The translations under genes and the position numbers were made by a program. 64,000 nt of DNA, taken from assembly GCA_004380135.1 (NCBI GenBank), contig QXCR01000006.1, positions 496,001 to 560,000 on the forward strand, in the 5' to 3' direction. The DNA is from Stemphylium vesicarium. Taxonomy: Eukaryota > Ascomycota > Dothideomycetes > Pleosporales > Pleosporaceae. Shown piece after piece: positions 1 to 11,803 of this stretch (position 1 is the first letter of the stretch; each line of letters starts with the position of its first letter). A model generated the notes under the pieces. The model had not been told where the DNA came from, ran no database searches, and saw only the letters and a program-made list of their open reading frames with translations.

Positions 1-1122
1 GTTGTGATCCTCCCCTCAAGTGGAGTTCTTGACGCCGACTACACCAAATACCCCGCCCGCGCATCAAACGGCCTTGACGACGTACCGAGCTCGAGAAAGG
101 GACACACAGCAGCAGTGATTGACGACAGCATATACATCTTTGGTGGCGAAGCAGAGGGTGTCACGGACGAAAAAGGAAGAGTCTGGGTGTACGACACCAT
201 ATCAAACACTTGGTCTTACCTCGACCCAGCTGAGGCCACGCTCTTCCCCAGCCAACGATCAGGCCATGCTTCCGCGAGCTCAGATCTCCCAGGCCCGAAG
301 ACGACGACATATGTCGAGACAGCACCCCAAGCTCCCGCCGATCCCGCGAAACACGTACCAGAACCCCCCGAGCCGAACTCGTATGGCACCGTCTTCGTTG
401 TCGGTGGCCGCGACACAACCAGCAGCGAACTCTCAAACGACGCACTGGCTTTCGATATCAAGACACGAACATGGACCAACATACCCTCGCCATCAGGTCA
501 TCCTCGAGAAGGCGCGAGCCTAGCTCTGGTCGGCAGTCGCCTGTATCGTTTTGGTGGTAAAGGTGTAGAAACCTTTGCGTCTGGCGCGATGGAATATGTT
601 GACGCATCTCATGTATGGACACACGCCGAAAGGGGGACGACGCCAGTAGTGAGCGGGTGGGGCTGGGAGGAAGTGAAGGCAGACGGTCAAGGCAGTACAC
701 CTGTGGCGCCGCAGGCTCGTTCTGACGCAGGACTTGTCGGGGTCACCACAGGCCAAGGCCGACACTACCTACTGGCTATTGGCGGTGAGACTGAAAACGG
801 CGAGTTTGTCGACGACATTTGGTCTCTGCAGCTTGCGCCTGAACGTTCCACCGCCGCCGCAACCAAGGATAATATCCGCGCGAACATCAAGAAGGATACC
901 CACGAGTCACACTGGTCTGAGGTAATCTACCGATACGTAGACACAAAAGGAGAAGAAGAGAAAGAAATTCCAGGGAAACCAAAGAAGGGACTAGGCTCAC
1001 GAGGTCATTTTGGTGTTGCCAAAGGGACAGAAGTTGATGGAGCGACTTGTGTCGTTTGGGGCGGGGTTGATGCAGACGGCAGAATGCTAGAAGATGGCTG
1101 GATGGTCACGGTCGACAGGTGA
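1..1122 (+). CDS. Kelch-repeat protein, 5' part missing (window edge)
   Basis: The frame is open from the first base, so the true start and N-terminal repeats lie outside the window. The visible 373 residues contain kelch-type blades: repeated GG pairs preceded by hydrophobic strands and followed by a spaced Trp (IYIFGGEAEG, VFVVGGRDTT, LYRFGGKG, LLAIGGETENG, CVVWGGVDADG). This is the pattern of a galactose-oxidase/kelch beta-propeller. No introns are needed. The stop is a TGA at 1120-1122. Fungal proteins of this type are often cytosolic scaffold or cell-end factors, or secreted oxidase-like proteins. The visible part shows no membrane segment, and the copper ligands of galactose oxidase cannot be judged, so the role stays open. 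Confidence 0.75.
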   Translation, partial: VVILPSSGVLDADYTKYPARASNGLDDVPSSRKGHTAAVIDDSIYIFGGEAEGVTDEKGRVWVYDTISNTWSYLDPAEATLFPSQRSGHASASSDLPGPKTTTYVETAPQAPADPAKHVPEPPEPNSYGTVFVVGGRDTTSSELSNDALAFDIKTRTWTNIPSPSGHPREGASLALVGSRLYRFGGKGVETFASGAMEYVDASHVWTHAERGTTPVVSGWGWEEVKADGQGSTPVAPQARSDAGLVGVTTGQGRHYLLAIGGETENGEFVDDIWSLQLAPERSTAAATKDNIRANIKKDTHESHWSEVIYRYVDTKGEEEKEIPGKPKKGLGSRGHFGVAKGTEVDGATCVVWGGVDADGRMLEDGWMVTVDR

Positions 1123-2161
1123 GCTGCTATGCTGCGCGCTCGCAATCCAATTCAAGGTTATAGTAACACGGTTCTGTGTCGAATGACATTGCAACGTGCT
1201 CATCGTGCCTTTATTCTATGTGGTGATCTTCGGTCATGGCTGGTCATTCTCGGCCTTAGCGCCGTGCTATAGCTGCTTCTCCGTGGATCAACAGACATTC
1301 ACCTGACCATGGCAATTTCTATGCATCCATTGCAAACAATCTACTGCTGCAGCGTTGCATCCTGTTCGCTTGCGCTTTCGCTGCAAAAAGTGCGGTGAGA
1401 CATCTTCTGGCATCGGATCTTGCGACTACCACAAAGAGACAGGTGGGGGGCACAGCCACCAAGCCCCACACCACGCTGCGCCACTTCCTTTACCGCTTAT
1501 CGCGCCGTCAAGCGAGCTCCATATCTTGGTATCTACTTCGTGAATGCCTTGAAGATGTGAATTGGCTAGTGTGTGCACAGCTGAAACACCAACTTCGCCC
1601 AATCAAGAAAGTGACAGCAAACATCACCCAATCTTCGGCTCTTTAGATGAAGCGAATACCCGCCTGCAACCAGACAGTAGCTTGCTGTTACTTCGACATA
1701 CCCTGGGTTAACAAACACGAGCTCCGGTCGAGTGGCTGACAGCGGCGCGTGGGCGGGAATGACGGCGAGGGCCGCTCCAGTAGAACGTGATCAGGACGAG
1801 GCACATGGCTAAGGGGCATCCTGCCATTATGCGCATCTATTATGGGTCCTGGGGAGGATGGGGGTTGATCGTGGTGGCCCGCTATGCTTCCGTAGCAGCT
1901 TTCCTGTGTCCTGAAAAGGCTGCGAAAGCGCCAACAAGACTTTCGAATGTGGATTGGCAGCTGAAAACGTTTTCGGTACCCTCCCGTCACGCATCAGTAG
2001 ACGCTGCTTCTACCGCTGCTCTTCCATTATCCACACAAACAATATATCGGGACGACTGTATTGGTTACGCTTCTATTCTTAACCATATCCATCAGCGGCC
2101 GTTGCAACAAAGTGGTTGCACTGAAACTAAAACTGAAAAGGATTCGCAAGAGCTGTCCATC
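1123..2161. other. Intergenic, no gene seen
   Basis: The stretch lies between the kelch gene end and the PLC-like gene start. Short open frames here lack domain-like composition. It presumably carries the kelch 3' end and the PLC promoter. Confidence 0.5.
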
Positions 2162-3772
2162 ATGGGTCATGGTAAGTTGATCACAATCGTTTGAAAGTCA
2201 TAGGACAGAAGAAGCTGACCACATATGCAAAGGTGGAGATCTGACGCTGGTGAACGGATCACCGTTCGACTGGACATTGAGTGGGCAACATTCCTATCAG
2301 ATGGACACCTGGAAATGGCCGACTGTTAGTGCAGGTACGAGAGCTCGCCTGTTGTGCGCATTGCTGCCACTAAACAAAAATATAGGAACTGCAGAGAGAG
2401 TCTATGTGGAGTTCCAAGCAAAAGGACTACATACCCGCGACGATGCAGCAGAAGCTTATTACAACATCGACGGAACGTCGAACAAGTTCTCAGTTCTTGC
2501 ACGAAATCCTTCGCGTTATGAGCTCACCATTCTTCTGGACAACATCGAAACAGAGCAAAGTCTACATGGCTCAGACATCAAACTAGGGTTCCGACATAAT
2601 GCGGCGGTGAACTGGATCATGTCCACCGACGAAGCAGGGAAGTTTTGGTCCAACAGCGGAACATACACAGGCTGGATGCAACAAAGCATGGGATCGCTAG
2701 CAAATCGGACGCTAAAGCACATCTGCATGCCAGGCAGCCATGACGCAGGAATGGGCACCTTCAGTCCCGATACCAGCGGTGGACCTTTTTCCGGGTTCGC
2801 CAGCATTGCAAACACACAAACGCAATACCTCGACTTCTACCAGCAGCTCATGGTCGGATCGCGCTATTTCGACCTCCGCCCCGTGCTGTCCAAAGGCGAA
2901 TGGGTAGCCGGTCATTACACCACGTTTACTGAGAACAACAAGAGCTTTGGGGTCGGCGGCAACGGGCAATCTCTAAAAGACATCATACGCCAAATTAACG
3001 AGTTCACAGCCAAGTACCAAGAGCTCATCATCATCAAACTGGGCAGTGTCTATGACACGGATAATGACTACAAAGACGTTAATCAAACCCAATGGAACGA
3101 CCTCTTCACGACACTGAAAACTATCAACAACCGCTACATAGTTCCTCGTCTATATAACACCGACTTCACAAGCTACCGCCTGGGTGAATTTATTACAGAC
3201 CGCGCGTCAGTCTTGGTGTTCGCCAAGCTACCTTCCGGCATAAAATTAGGCGACTTCGCAGACCAGGGGTTCTACACCAGTCAAAACTTCCCCATTTACG
3301 ATGAATTCAGCGACAGCAACAACCTGGAAGTCATGAAGAAAGACCAGATCGCAAAACTAAAGAAAGAAAGAAATATCGTCGAGAAGGAAAGCGAGAGGAA
3401 AGAGAAGTTCCATATTTTCTCTTGGACGCTTACACAGCACTTGGAGGACGTCCTTGTATATGATAGGGCTATCATGTATGCTTCCCCCCCAAAATTCTTT
3501 TCGAAACCTTCGGGATTCTCTAACATTAGAACCCTAGGAACATGGCTGCCTCCGCTTTCGACGACCTGATTAGCGATGGGTGGAACGCTTTTACACCGCA
3601 GAGCTTCCCCAATGTGCTATATGTGGATAGTCTGGGTGTTCGCGCCAAGAGTGTGGTTTTCCCGTACGACAAGGTTAAGAGCGGGTTGAACGTGAATACC
3701 GACATTACTGCTTTTGCGATTGCGGTGAATAATGGTATGGCGGGAAGGAATGGAGTCATTACTGGGAAGTAG
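2162..3772 (+). CDS. PI-PLC X-domain phosphodiesterase-like protein
   Basis: Four exons close into a 478-residue frame: 2162-2171, 2233-2334, 2386-3475, 3538-3772. Introns are GT..AG; the second (51 bases) and third (62 bases) have branch-like CTAAAC and CTAAC. The protein begins MGHGGDLTLVNG and carries the X-domain signature: SHDAGM with the first catalytic His near residue 156, RYFDLRP near 197, and GHY with the second His near 214. A bacterial-type PI-PLC fold is expected to cleave phosphoinositide or a related phosphodiester; there is no Y, C2 or PH domain. A Lys/Glu-rich segment precedes the last intron. The C-terminus (FPNVLYVDSLG) matches fungal members. No signal peptide is visible with this start, so an upstream exon could be missing. 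Confidence 0.85.
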
Positions 3773-4279
3773 GAGAGAGATAGTGTGAGATGATGGGAGG
3801 GCTTTTCTTGCTAGTATCGTGTTCGTGGGCGTTTGTGGACGATGCGTTATTCTTTGGGTGTTGAGCAAACCTTTCCTAGAGGCGATGAGAATGTTATTCC
3901 TTTCTGTGGAGGATTACGAGCTGGAAACAGTTGGTTCAGGTGAACATGTTGTTGGATCACTGCCCAAGTCACTCCGGACGAGAGCAGTAGCATATATACC
4001 CACATGCGCGTGAGACACTAGTACAAAAGAAATGAGCATTTGATCGTACCTAGAGGTGCTCGAACTCTAGGTGTACTTCGTTGCGACACTTTCCATTGTT
4101 TGTTGAGTACTTGCTGAAGATTTGGTGAGAGTATCGTCTTGTGCAGGTTGGCGGTTGTCATCTTTGAGCGCGCCTGTCTTACCAAACGGCGTTTGCCCAT
4201 CACCATGCACGGACCATCACTGTCAAGCATTCCTAGAAAGAGAACCAAGGAAAATTGAATTAAGAGCTACATCGCTTTA
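3773..4279. other. Convergent intergenic region
   Basis: This is the 3' region shared by the PLC-like gene (plus) and the amino acid permease (minus). No further gene is supported. Confidence 0.5.
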
Positions 4280-5841
4280 CTAAAATATGCTGTTATCAGC
4301 GCAAGTAAAAGGCCCACTGAGATTGCTCTCAGGGTCATTGTAGATATCAATGAGGGCCTTGAGGGAGGTGTACAAGCCACCAACCATGAGGAAGATCGTC
4401 ATCAACATAATGGCGTAGTTCACGACGGCCAGACATCTCTTGCGCGGCGTACTCCATTGAATCTTCCAGTTTAGGTGTAACCAGAAAATGCTGGTGAGTC
4501 CAAAGGTGAACCATGAGATGAAGATGGCGGACGAGATGTTGAGGATGGACGAAAAGATGGGAACGGCGTTCGAGATGATGAAAGAGACGATCCAGAACAA
4601 AGCTCCAAGACCGATCCAAAGACTCCAGGTGAACGCGTTGTGTACGTTGACTTGTTCGGGCTTGGCGTTGCGCATGATTGTGATGTACTGCTTGTATGTT
4701 AGTTTCTGCGTGCATCCAAGTAAACCGCGGGACTTACCATGAACTTGATCGCAGTAATGCCAATAACCAGTCCCGTGCCGAGAATTGAAGGAATTAGAAT
4801 GCCATAGGCAATCTTGGCGCTGATTTCCGGGGCAGAGCCAAGAGCAGGCGATGTAACAGCGTCGCCAGCCAACCCATAAATGACGCAGGCGACTACAACG
4901 TAGATGACAACCTCGAAGGATTTTTGCATAAACAACGCAGGGGGAAACTCCTTAGAAGGATCCCGCATCTCTGCCATAACGCTGATGAAACTTTGGTTTC
5001 CGGCGAACGCGAAAGCAATGTTCAGAAGCGCGTTGACGGCCTCGACAAAAGTAGGCTTGCCGACCAAGGTGATTTCAACCTCGAATCCGGGAGGTGCTTG
5101 TGGTCCGGAAACACCGAGAGCGATCATAACGATCAAGACCGCAGCCACGGTAGAGATGGTGCATACCCAACTAGCAGCAGCGGCGAATGTGAGTTTTCGG
5201 GGAATGCATAGCAGCCAGCATACGACGTGGGGAAAAGCCATGAAAGCCACCGTGCACAGGCCGTGATTCGTGAGCGTGTTAAGGGCGACCGACATGGTGA
5301 TGTTCACCGAACAACAGATGAGCACCAGATTCAGGATGAATGCTGCGCCCAGGAAGTATTCGAATGGTTTGCCGCCAACGTAAAGTGCGCAGTCCACTGC
5401 AAAGATACTGTATCAGCATATTTTGCATCAGCATTTGGTTAGTGAGCACGAACCTAAATTGGTCACCATTGGGTAACGTCTATAGAACTGGAGGAGAATG
5501 AAACCGCAATAAGTCGTAAGGCCGCCGAATCCCAGGATCGCGATGATTCCGGGGATGAGTCCAAGCGTCTGGAGCGCCTGAGGCAGACTGAGAATGCCGA
5601 TTCCGACTTCGATGGTGATCAAAATCACGCAGGCTCTCCATCTACCGAGAGTACGGTAGTTCTCCCCAGGCGCATTGGGGTATTCAGATGCGCCTGCATA
5701 GCCATCGCCGGTCCAGCCTGTGGTGATGTCGGTGTTTTGACCGTATGCCTCCATGTCCTTTTCCGACGCGGGATAGTCAGAAGCGACGCCATCGCTCGAC
5801 GGCGCTTTTTGTTCTTTCTTGAGGAATGATTTCAAGCCCAT
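4280..5841 (-). CDS. Amino acid permease of the Aa_trans family (Mtr-like)
   Basis: Three minus-strand exons (5454-5841, 4738-5396, 4280-4687) join across GT..AG introns of 57 and 50 bases to give 484 residues. About 68 hydrophilic, cytosol-like residues are followed by some ten to eleven hydrophobic helices. The first helix contains the family-like GIGILSLPQAL. This is typical of the amino acid/auxin permease superfamily (Aa_trans), whose fungal members such as Neurospora Mtr import neutral and aromatic amino acids at the plasma membrane. The start at MGLKSFLKKEQ was chosen; an in-frame Met six codons upstream (5859) and another at 5946 are alternatives. The substrate cannot be read from sequence. 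The gene is divergent to the MFS transporter gene across about 2 kb. Confidence 0.88.
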
Positions 5842-7809
5842 GGTCGCGGTCGTTTGCATCAATGTGGTATAGGGAATCAAGGTTCGCAGGGCAGAAAGAA
5901 GTTTGATACCGAGGAACGGCGAAGCATGGTCTTTTGAATCATACAAGGCCTCCTGTATCGGCCCTCTGGCGCATCATACCAGGACGTAATGTCTGCTAGC
6001 GGCCGAACAGACCCTGAAAAGATCGCCTCCCGGCCACGACCGCATTTCTAAGTTTCTTCTAGCCACTATAGCGTACCCTAGAAAGATCTTCCATCAGGCT
6101 TGCTAAGCGGAGTGCAGTTTGTGGGGAAAATGGCACGATAGGGCTACATGCGGCATAGGCGTATGCAATCACTGTCGCTATATGGTGCCAGAACCGAAGG
6201 GTTTCGAGGTTTGATGAGCCTTGTGGGTCATGGTGAGTAATAGCTTCATGCTGAGATGTGCCCGTGTCGTCGTCAGATCCACAATATCACGTAAAACTCT
6301 TCGAGAAATTTGCCGGGCCGGTCTTCGCCGCTTGGCAACGTGCTGGAACGATCCGCAGTTCGGACGTCAGATTTTAAAGAAACAATGGGGGCAGGTGGGC
6401 TGTCAGTGTCGCTGAACTTGCTGTGACATGTTTGTAATGTTGCGATCAGTTGACGATATGAAGCTTGTCAACGGGATGATGCAGTGCGGTGGGACCACAG
6501 CGGGCGCTAGCAAAGTGGTGCTAGGACGATCTGGGATGAGAAGTCAGCAAGCAAATGTAGGCCTACAACAAGAGCCAAATCATCCCAATCCCATATCGTC
6601 AGTGTTTGTGCTTTGTGAATCTGGGGTTTGGATCAGGGTTAGAAGAGGCTGGAAGGGTGTACCGGTGTTCTGGTCAGTGAGTGCGAACTGTCGGGGCCGG
6701 CTCGATCCCGACGCAAACCGGCTTACTCATCTCGGCTGGCGAAGGGACAGCACTGTACGACGCGCATAGAAGACGTCCATTGTTGGAAGGGAGACTGGAT
6801 CATGGCCGACGTCCCTATGGTTGCATCCCCGGTGTTCAAGTATGGAACGGTACTGCCCATAACGTGGAGAACTACACATGTGCGTTCGCATTATTCCTAT
6901 CTCTCGATTCCGGTTGCGATTCATACGATGCAGATATTGGGAACGCGACACGATTGTGTGCATGTGTGGTTGTACAAGAGCCAAAGAGGATGCTGTGGCG
7001 AAAAGGTACAGGACGCTTCTGATTGGCTGCATGCAAGACGAATGCAGGGCGACTACTAGATGTTCTAGTGCGCTTGGCCGCCTTATCATGCGCATCAGTC
7101 AAGTGATGGCGGTGAGTCGTTCATATCCTCTTTGTGCACTCCATGCGACTGCTGCGAACGTCCTCACTCCGGGGTGGAAGGCATCTTCGGCGTGAGAAGG
7201 TGGTGGAAAAACAAAAGACATAAGAATGACGTCGTCGCAGCTTGATGTCACAGACACGCAGAAGAAACATGGAAGCGCGGAAGCGGCTCTCCCAAGGTTT
7301 CATTCTAGCCTGTTGGGGCTGCGCCATCGCCACTATGTGGGGGTCCAACGGGATTGGAGCAAGGTTCCCCGATTTCCTCTACGGAAGCTTTACGGGAAAA
7401 TCAATGGGTTTGCGGAGTACTCAGCTGTCACTGGGACACGAGAGTGGCCACGGGCATGCGTTGCGTTGTTTGAGATGGGCAGTTTAACCAGTGTAGGCTA
7501 CGAGCAGAACAAAGTGAAGGACGCCAAGCGGCGTTTTGGCCGCCCGCCGATCGCTACCGTCCTAGTGGCTGCCCTTGGACAACACGAACCAGAACTTTCC
7601 TTCCTCCATTCCTCTCTCTACATTTCTCCGTGCTACACACCACAATCGCATAATTTACACCTCCCGCTACTGCGCTTTCGTTTGTTTGTTTTTGGGTGAA
7701 TCTAGGTCAAACGCAGGGCAAGCTCTACTCACTCAACAAGCAACACTACCCCCGAGCTAAAGGAAGACTGCGTGTTGGCAAAGCCGTAAGATTCATACCA
7801 GGTTGCAGA
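5842..7809. other. Long divergent intergenic region between two transporter genes
   Basis: About 2 kb separates the permease start (minus) from the MFS start (plus). The open frames inside overlap one another and look like chance. A pyrimidine-rich run around 7596-7640 resembles a fungal core promoter or 5' UTR of the MFS gene. Confidence 0.5.
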
Positions 7810-9672
7810 ATGCCATTTCTCACCAAAACCCGAAGAACCAGTCCCCAAGATGCCGACGACGACGACGACAAGTTCCCCGTGGTTCAGCTGGGCCTTCTAG
7901 GTATGTCTTTTCCGCTCAGTGGCTCTCACGGTCAGCTGCCGTCACCCTGGACCTCACACTGACACGGCGACACAGCGCTCGTTCGAGTCGCAGAGCCAAT
8001 TGCCCTCACTTCAATACTTCCATATGCCTGGAAGCTCGTATCCAACTTCCATGTTGGCACCGAAACGAATGCACCCTTCTTCGCTGGCTTGCTCATCTCC
8101 GCCTTCTCTCTCGCCGAAGCCTGCTCTGGCATGTATTGGGGCAGCGTCTCCGATCGCATAGGTAGAAAACCTGTCGTCATACTTGGATGTCTAGGGACCA
8201 TGTCCTCTCTGTTACTCGTTGGCTTAGCTCCTAATTTCTGGGTTGCACTCGCTGGCAGAATAATCGGCGGTGCGCTCAACGGCAACATTGGCGTCATTCA
8301 AACTATGGTCGGAGAGTTGGTCAAGCGACCTGAACATGAGCGTAACTATCACCATATGCGCATCAAGACGATCAGAGGCTAATTTGGTATCAGCCAAGGC
8401 ATATGCAGTGATGCCGTTCGTATGGAGCATTGGTACCATCATAGGCCGTAAGACAAAACACCATCCCACCACCCATGCTTCATAATCACTAACTGTCGTA
8501 GCTTCCATTGGTGGCTATTTCGCTGAGCCCGCTCGCAATTTCCCCTCAGTCTTCGACCCGGAGGGTCTGTTCGCCAGGTTTCCTTACCTACTCCCAAACA
8601 TTATCTGCGCCTCCCTGCTCTTGCTCTCCATCGTAATGGCATATTTCCTCCTCGAAGAAACTCACCCAGACAAGCAGCCACGTGGATACTTTGAAGGGTA
8701 CGATGCTGCCGTCGCAGAGACACCGCTTTTCCCCGCCCAGGGCGCTACAGCCGATTCTGCGGCGAACCTGACAGCCGATTCCTATGGAACCTTCAACCCC
8801 GTCGAGGTCGAGCGTAACGAAATCTGGCGAGTGCGCTCCAACGGAGACTGGGTCGAGTCGCCAATAAGCGATAAGGTCTTCACACGACCCGTCATCATGT
8901 TCGTCGTAGCCTTGGGCATCTTCACATACCACTCGGTAAGCTCAACGGAACCGTTTCACACCATACGTCCATGCTAACCGCTCTACAGATGACATACGAT
9001 CACTTGCTTCCCATCTTCCTTCAAGACAAGCGTGCTGACAACGACATGAACGCCCTGGAACTCGCCACATCCTCCCTTGGTGGTGGTCTCGGCATACCGA
9101 TCCAGAACGTTGGTGTTATCCTTTCTCTCAACGGCATCATTCAACTCGCGATCCAGGCTTTCGTTTTTCCTTTGCTGGCCGATTGCTTCGGCGTATGGAG
9201 GTTGTTGCTCATGGTCACCTTGGCCCACCCGATTGCATACTTCATCGTGCCTTTCTTGCAGCTCCTGCCCGAGAACTTGCTTTACCCCGGTCTATTCGCT
9301 TGCCTTACTGTGCGGAACTTGACATCGATTCTCGCGTTCCCCCTACTACTTATTATGATCAAGGAAGCCACCCCCGACAAGTCACACCTCGGAAAGATCA
9401 ACGGATTGGCTGCTTCTACCGGCGCTGCGTGCCGTACAGTCGCCAGCCCTATTGCAGGTCTGCTTTACGGTCTTTCCATCGAACTACGCTTCACACCATT
9501 GGCTTGGTGGGGCTCTGCGTTAGTCGCCATCTGCGGAGCGCTCCAAGTGCCTTTCTTGAACCGCGCAGCTCACGAATGTCACGCCCGAGTCCGTACTGCA
9601 GCCAGGTGCTGCCTCTCTAAAGAGCGCCGTCGCAGCGAAGTCGTGCATATTGTGGTCGAGGACGAGTCATAA
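7810..9672 (+). CDS. Major facilitator superfamily transporter (DHA1-like)
   Basis: Five exons give 542 residues: 7810-7900, 7976-8341, 8394-8447, 8502-8935, 8989-9672. All introns are GT..AG with GCTAAT, CACTAAC or GCTAACC branch-like sites. The N-terminus has an Asp-rich tail (DADDDDDKFP). MFS motif A follows helix 2 (GSVSDRIGRKPV, near residue 86), and a helix-4-like region contains AGRIIGGALNGNIG. PEHEPKAYAVMPFVWSIG spans the second intron and fits a known group of fungal H+ antiporter-like MFS proteins. A long hydrophilic loop separates the two six-helix halves. Members are drug, metal-chelate or small-molecule exporters in vacuolar or plasma membranes; the substrate is unknown. Confidence 0.9.
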
Positions 9673-11803
9673 GGGCGCAGATTCTAGGGCAGATTGCCTG
9701 AAGATGAGATTTCAGGTCAAAGGATTTGTTCCTTCCGCGTGTTTTTCCTAGCATAGGTTAGCTCTACAGAGAGCGAGTCAACATAACGGCGTTCTGGGAG
9801 AAACACGATACCAGAATCATGGGAGCATTGGCGTTTAGCATTGGTAGTTTGGCGTTTCCTGCATTCACAAAGACACATTGTAATGTCTTGTACACATCTT
9901 GCTTCAGCATTCATAGCAATACGACATGTTCATTCCTGCGCAAGCAACTGCCGAGAAGTTTTTCCAATAGTTTACAATCGTGCTTCAAGGGTAGGCCATG
10001 GTCATAAAGCGGGTCGTTCATGCGAGGGGCCCTTTCATGAACTCCACAGGTACCTGGCTTGTTCTTGAAACGGTAGGGCCATTGTGTGAACGTAGAGGGA
10101 TACAGGAATAGTAGCATGGAGGACGAATTGGTAATGGGCCCAGATGCTACCCTCACACGAACGCTGGCTGACCGAGTCTTGTTAAAGCTTTGGATGACTG
10201 TAGTAACGAGATGACCGTCTTCCACACCTAGACCAAGTATTGGGCTAGACGTACTTTTTCAAGTGTCGGGAGGGCACGCTGTCATGTCGTGTCACTGCCA
10301 GCTGACATGCCGTCATTGTTCGTCTTCAGGAACAGATCACTCCGTGCTCCACAAGCTGACACCGCCACTGCCGTGCATCCCGTTTGGCAAGCCATCGTGA
10401 GGTGATGCACATGATGCTTCTGCAAGGTACCCGCGTCAATGCCAGCAATGCCTTGGCTAATGAAGCTTGTCGGGTATCCCTGTGTGGTGCAGGGTCAAGT
10501 CAGCAGCATGCAGACTCCATTTTTGGAGAGGGATACCTCCGAAAAGGCCGTCAATATTGATCCGCGGAAGGGCTCATCAAGAGTATACGGCGGCCGATGA
10601 GTCGCGCTCTCCTATCGGTGGCGTTTGTCCGAGCTCGCACCTAGGGGCGAACGCGAGAACCTGACAATCCTCTCATTGCCTCTTTGCATCTTCACTGCAT
10701 CGCGATTCTCTATCCCGAGGCCCCTTCCAATATTGCAGACAAGCATTCGAGACACACGGCGCCGATGGGCCCAGAGCAGATGTCGCGAAAAGCTTGTCGT
10801 TCCTGACGCTCGTTGGTCGCTGCGTAGGCGCGATGGCGGAACACCCGTGAAACACGCTCGTGCACCTTATTTTTGAACGACAGCGTCTCGCCTGTAGCTA
10901 GCGTATCCCGGACACCGGCGGAGCACCCTCGAACGGGCAATACAAGTGATGCAGTATAGACTATACGGAGACTACGTACCTGGACGGACGCAGGAGGGTG
11001 TGGGCGGGGCCGGACGCAGGAGTCGATTATGAACGGAAGCCAACTCGGATATTCGTGGTGGTCTCCTGACACAGTTGATTCCGTTATTCAAAACCAAAAG
11101 CAAGAGTATAGTGCTGATGACGCGCCCATTACTTGCAGACTTCGGGTTGCAGACCAGAAGAAAAACATCGACTGCAACCCAGTCAAGGCTCCATCAACAA
11201 CTCACTTGACGCTTACTCGCTCGCTCAATTCGCATTCTGTACGCGCTATTGGTTCGTACTTGCATGATGGTCTGTCTAGAGGAAACTATCTAGAGTGTTT
11301 CAGAAGCGCCCCATGCACTCCTCGCTTATGCTCACGCCAAAGCCGTTCGACCTGACTCCACGACCTCCTAGGCCACTTCGTAACCCCCGACAGCATAGCC
11401 ATGTGGGCCTGCTGAGCGCGCGACAAAGCCGACAAGGAGACCCGGTGGTGAGTCGTGGCTGAGCATCCGAGTTGGTTGCCGTCGCCGACCAATCCATTGG
11501 AAATGTTTCGAGACGGCTTGTTTCGACCCGGTGCGGGTAGAAGTACTATATCTTGCGCGCCTACCCTTCCCCATCAATCTTTCACAAGCTTCATCTTCTT
11601 AATTACAGCCTTGCTGATTCTTTCACTTCCCCAGTGGACAAAGTCACCCTCGCTAGGCTTTGTTCCCTTATTGGACCATCATTCGTTCAGGTCTATCAAC
11701 ACTTCGCATTTGTATCGACGATCCTTAAGTCTTGCTTCGATATTCGTTTCAATAATCTTGGACTATTCGATTACGTATTACTATTTTTCACTTCACATTT
11801 ACC
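9673..11803. other. Long upstream region of the CFEM gene
   Basis: There are 2.1 kb with no convincing gene. The last 250 bases are rich in C and T with short AT tracts just before the ATG, which fits a strong fungal promoter or 5' UTR. Confidence 0.5.

Noticed and set aside
1787..2194. A frame upstream of and in phase with the PLC-like start, which could extend the N-terminus.
   Set aside because: The sequence lacks family similarity and a plausible signal peptide close to the core; the ATG at 2162 is simpler.
4055..4085. A tRNA-like T-loop (minus-strand AGTTCGAG) near 4070.
   Set aside because: The flanking stems do not pair as a T arm, and no acceptor or anticodon arm is present.
7226..7699. 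A 157-codon frame between the permease and MFS genes.
   Set aside because: No recognisable features, overlaps other frames, and lies in probable promoter sequence.
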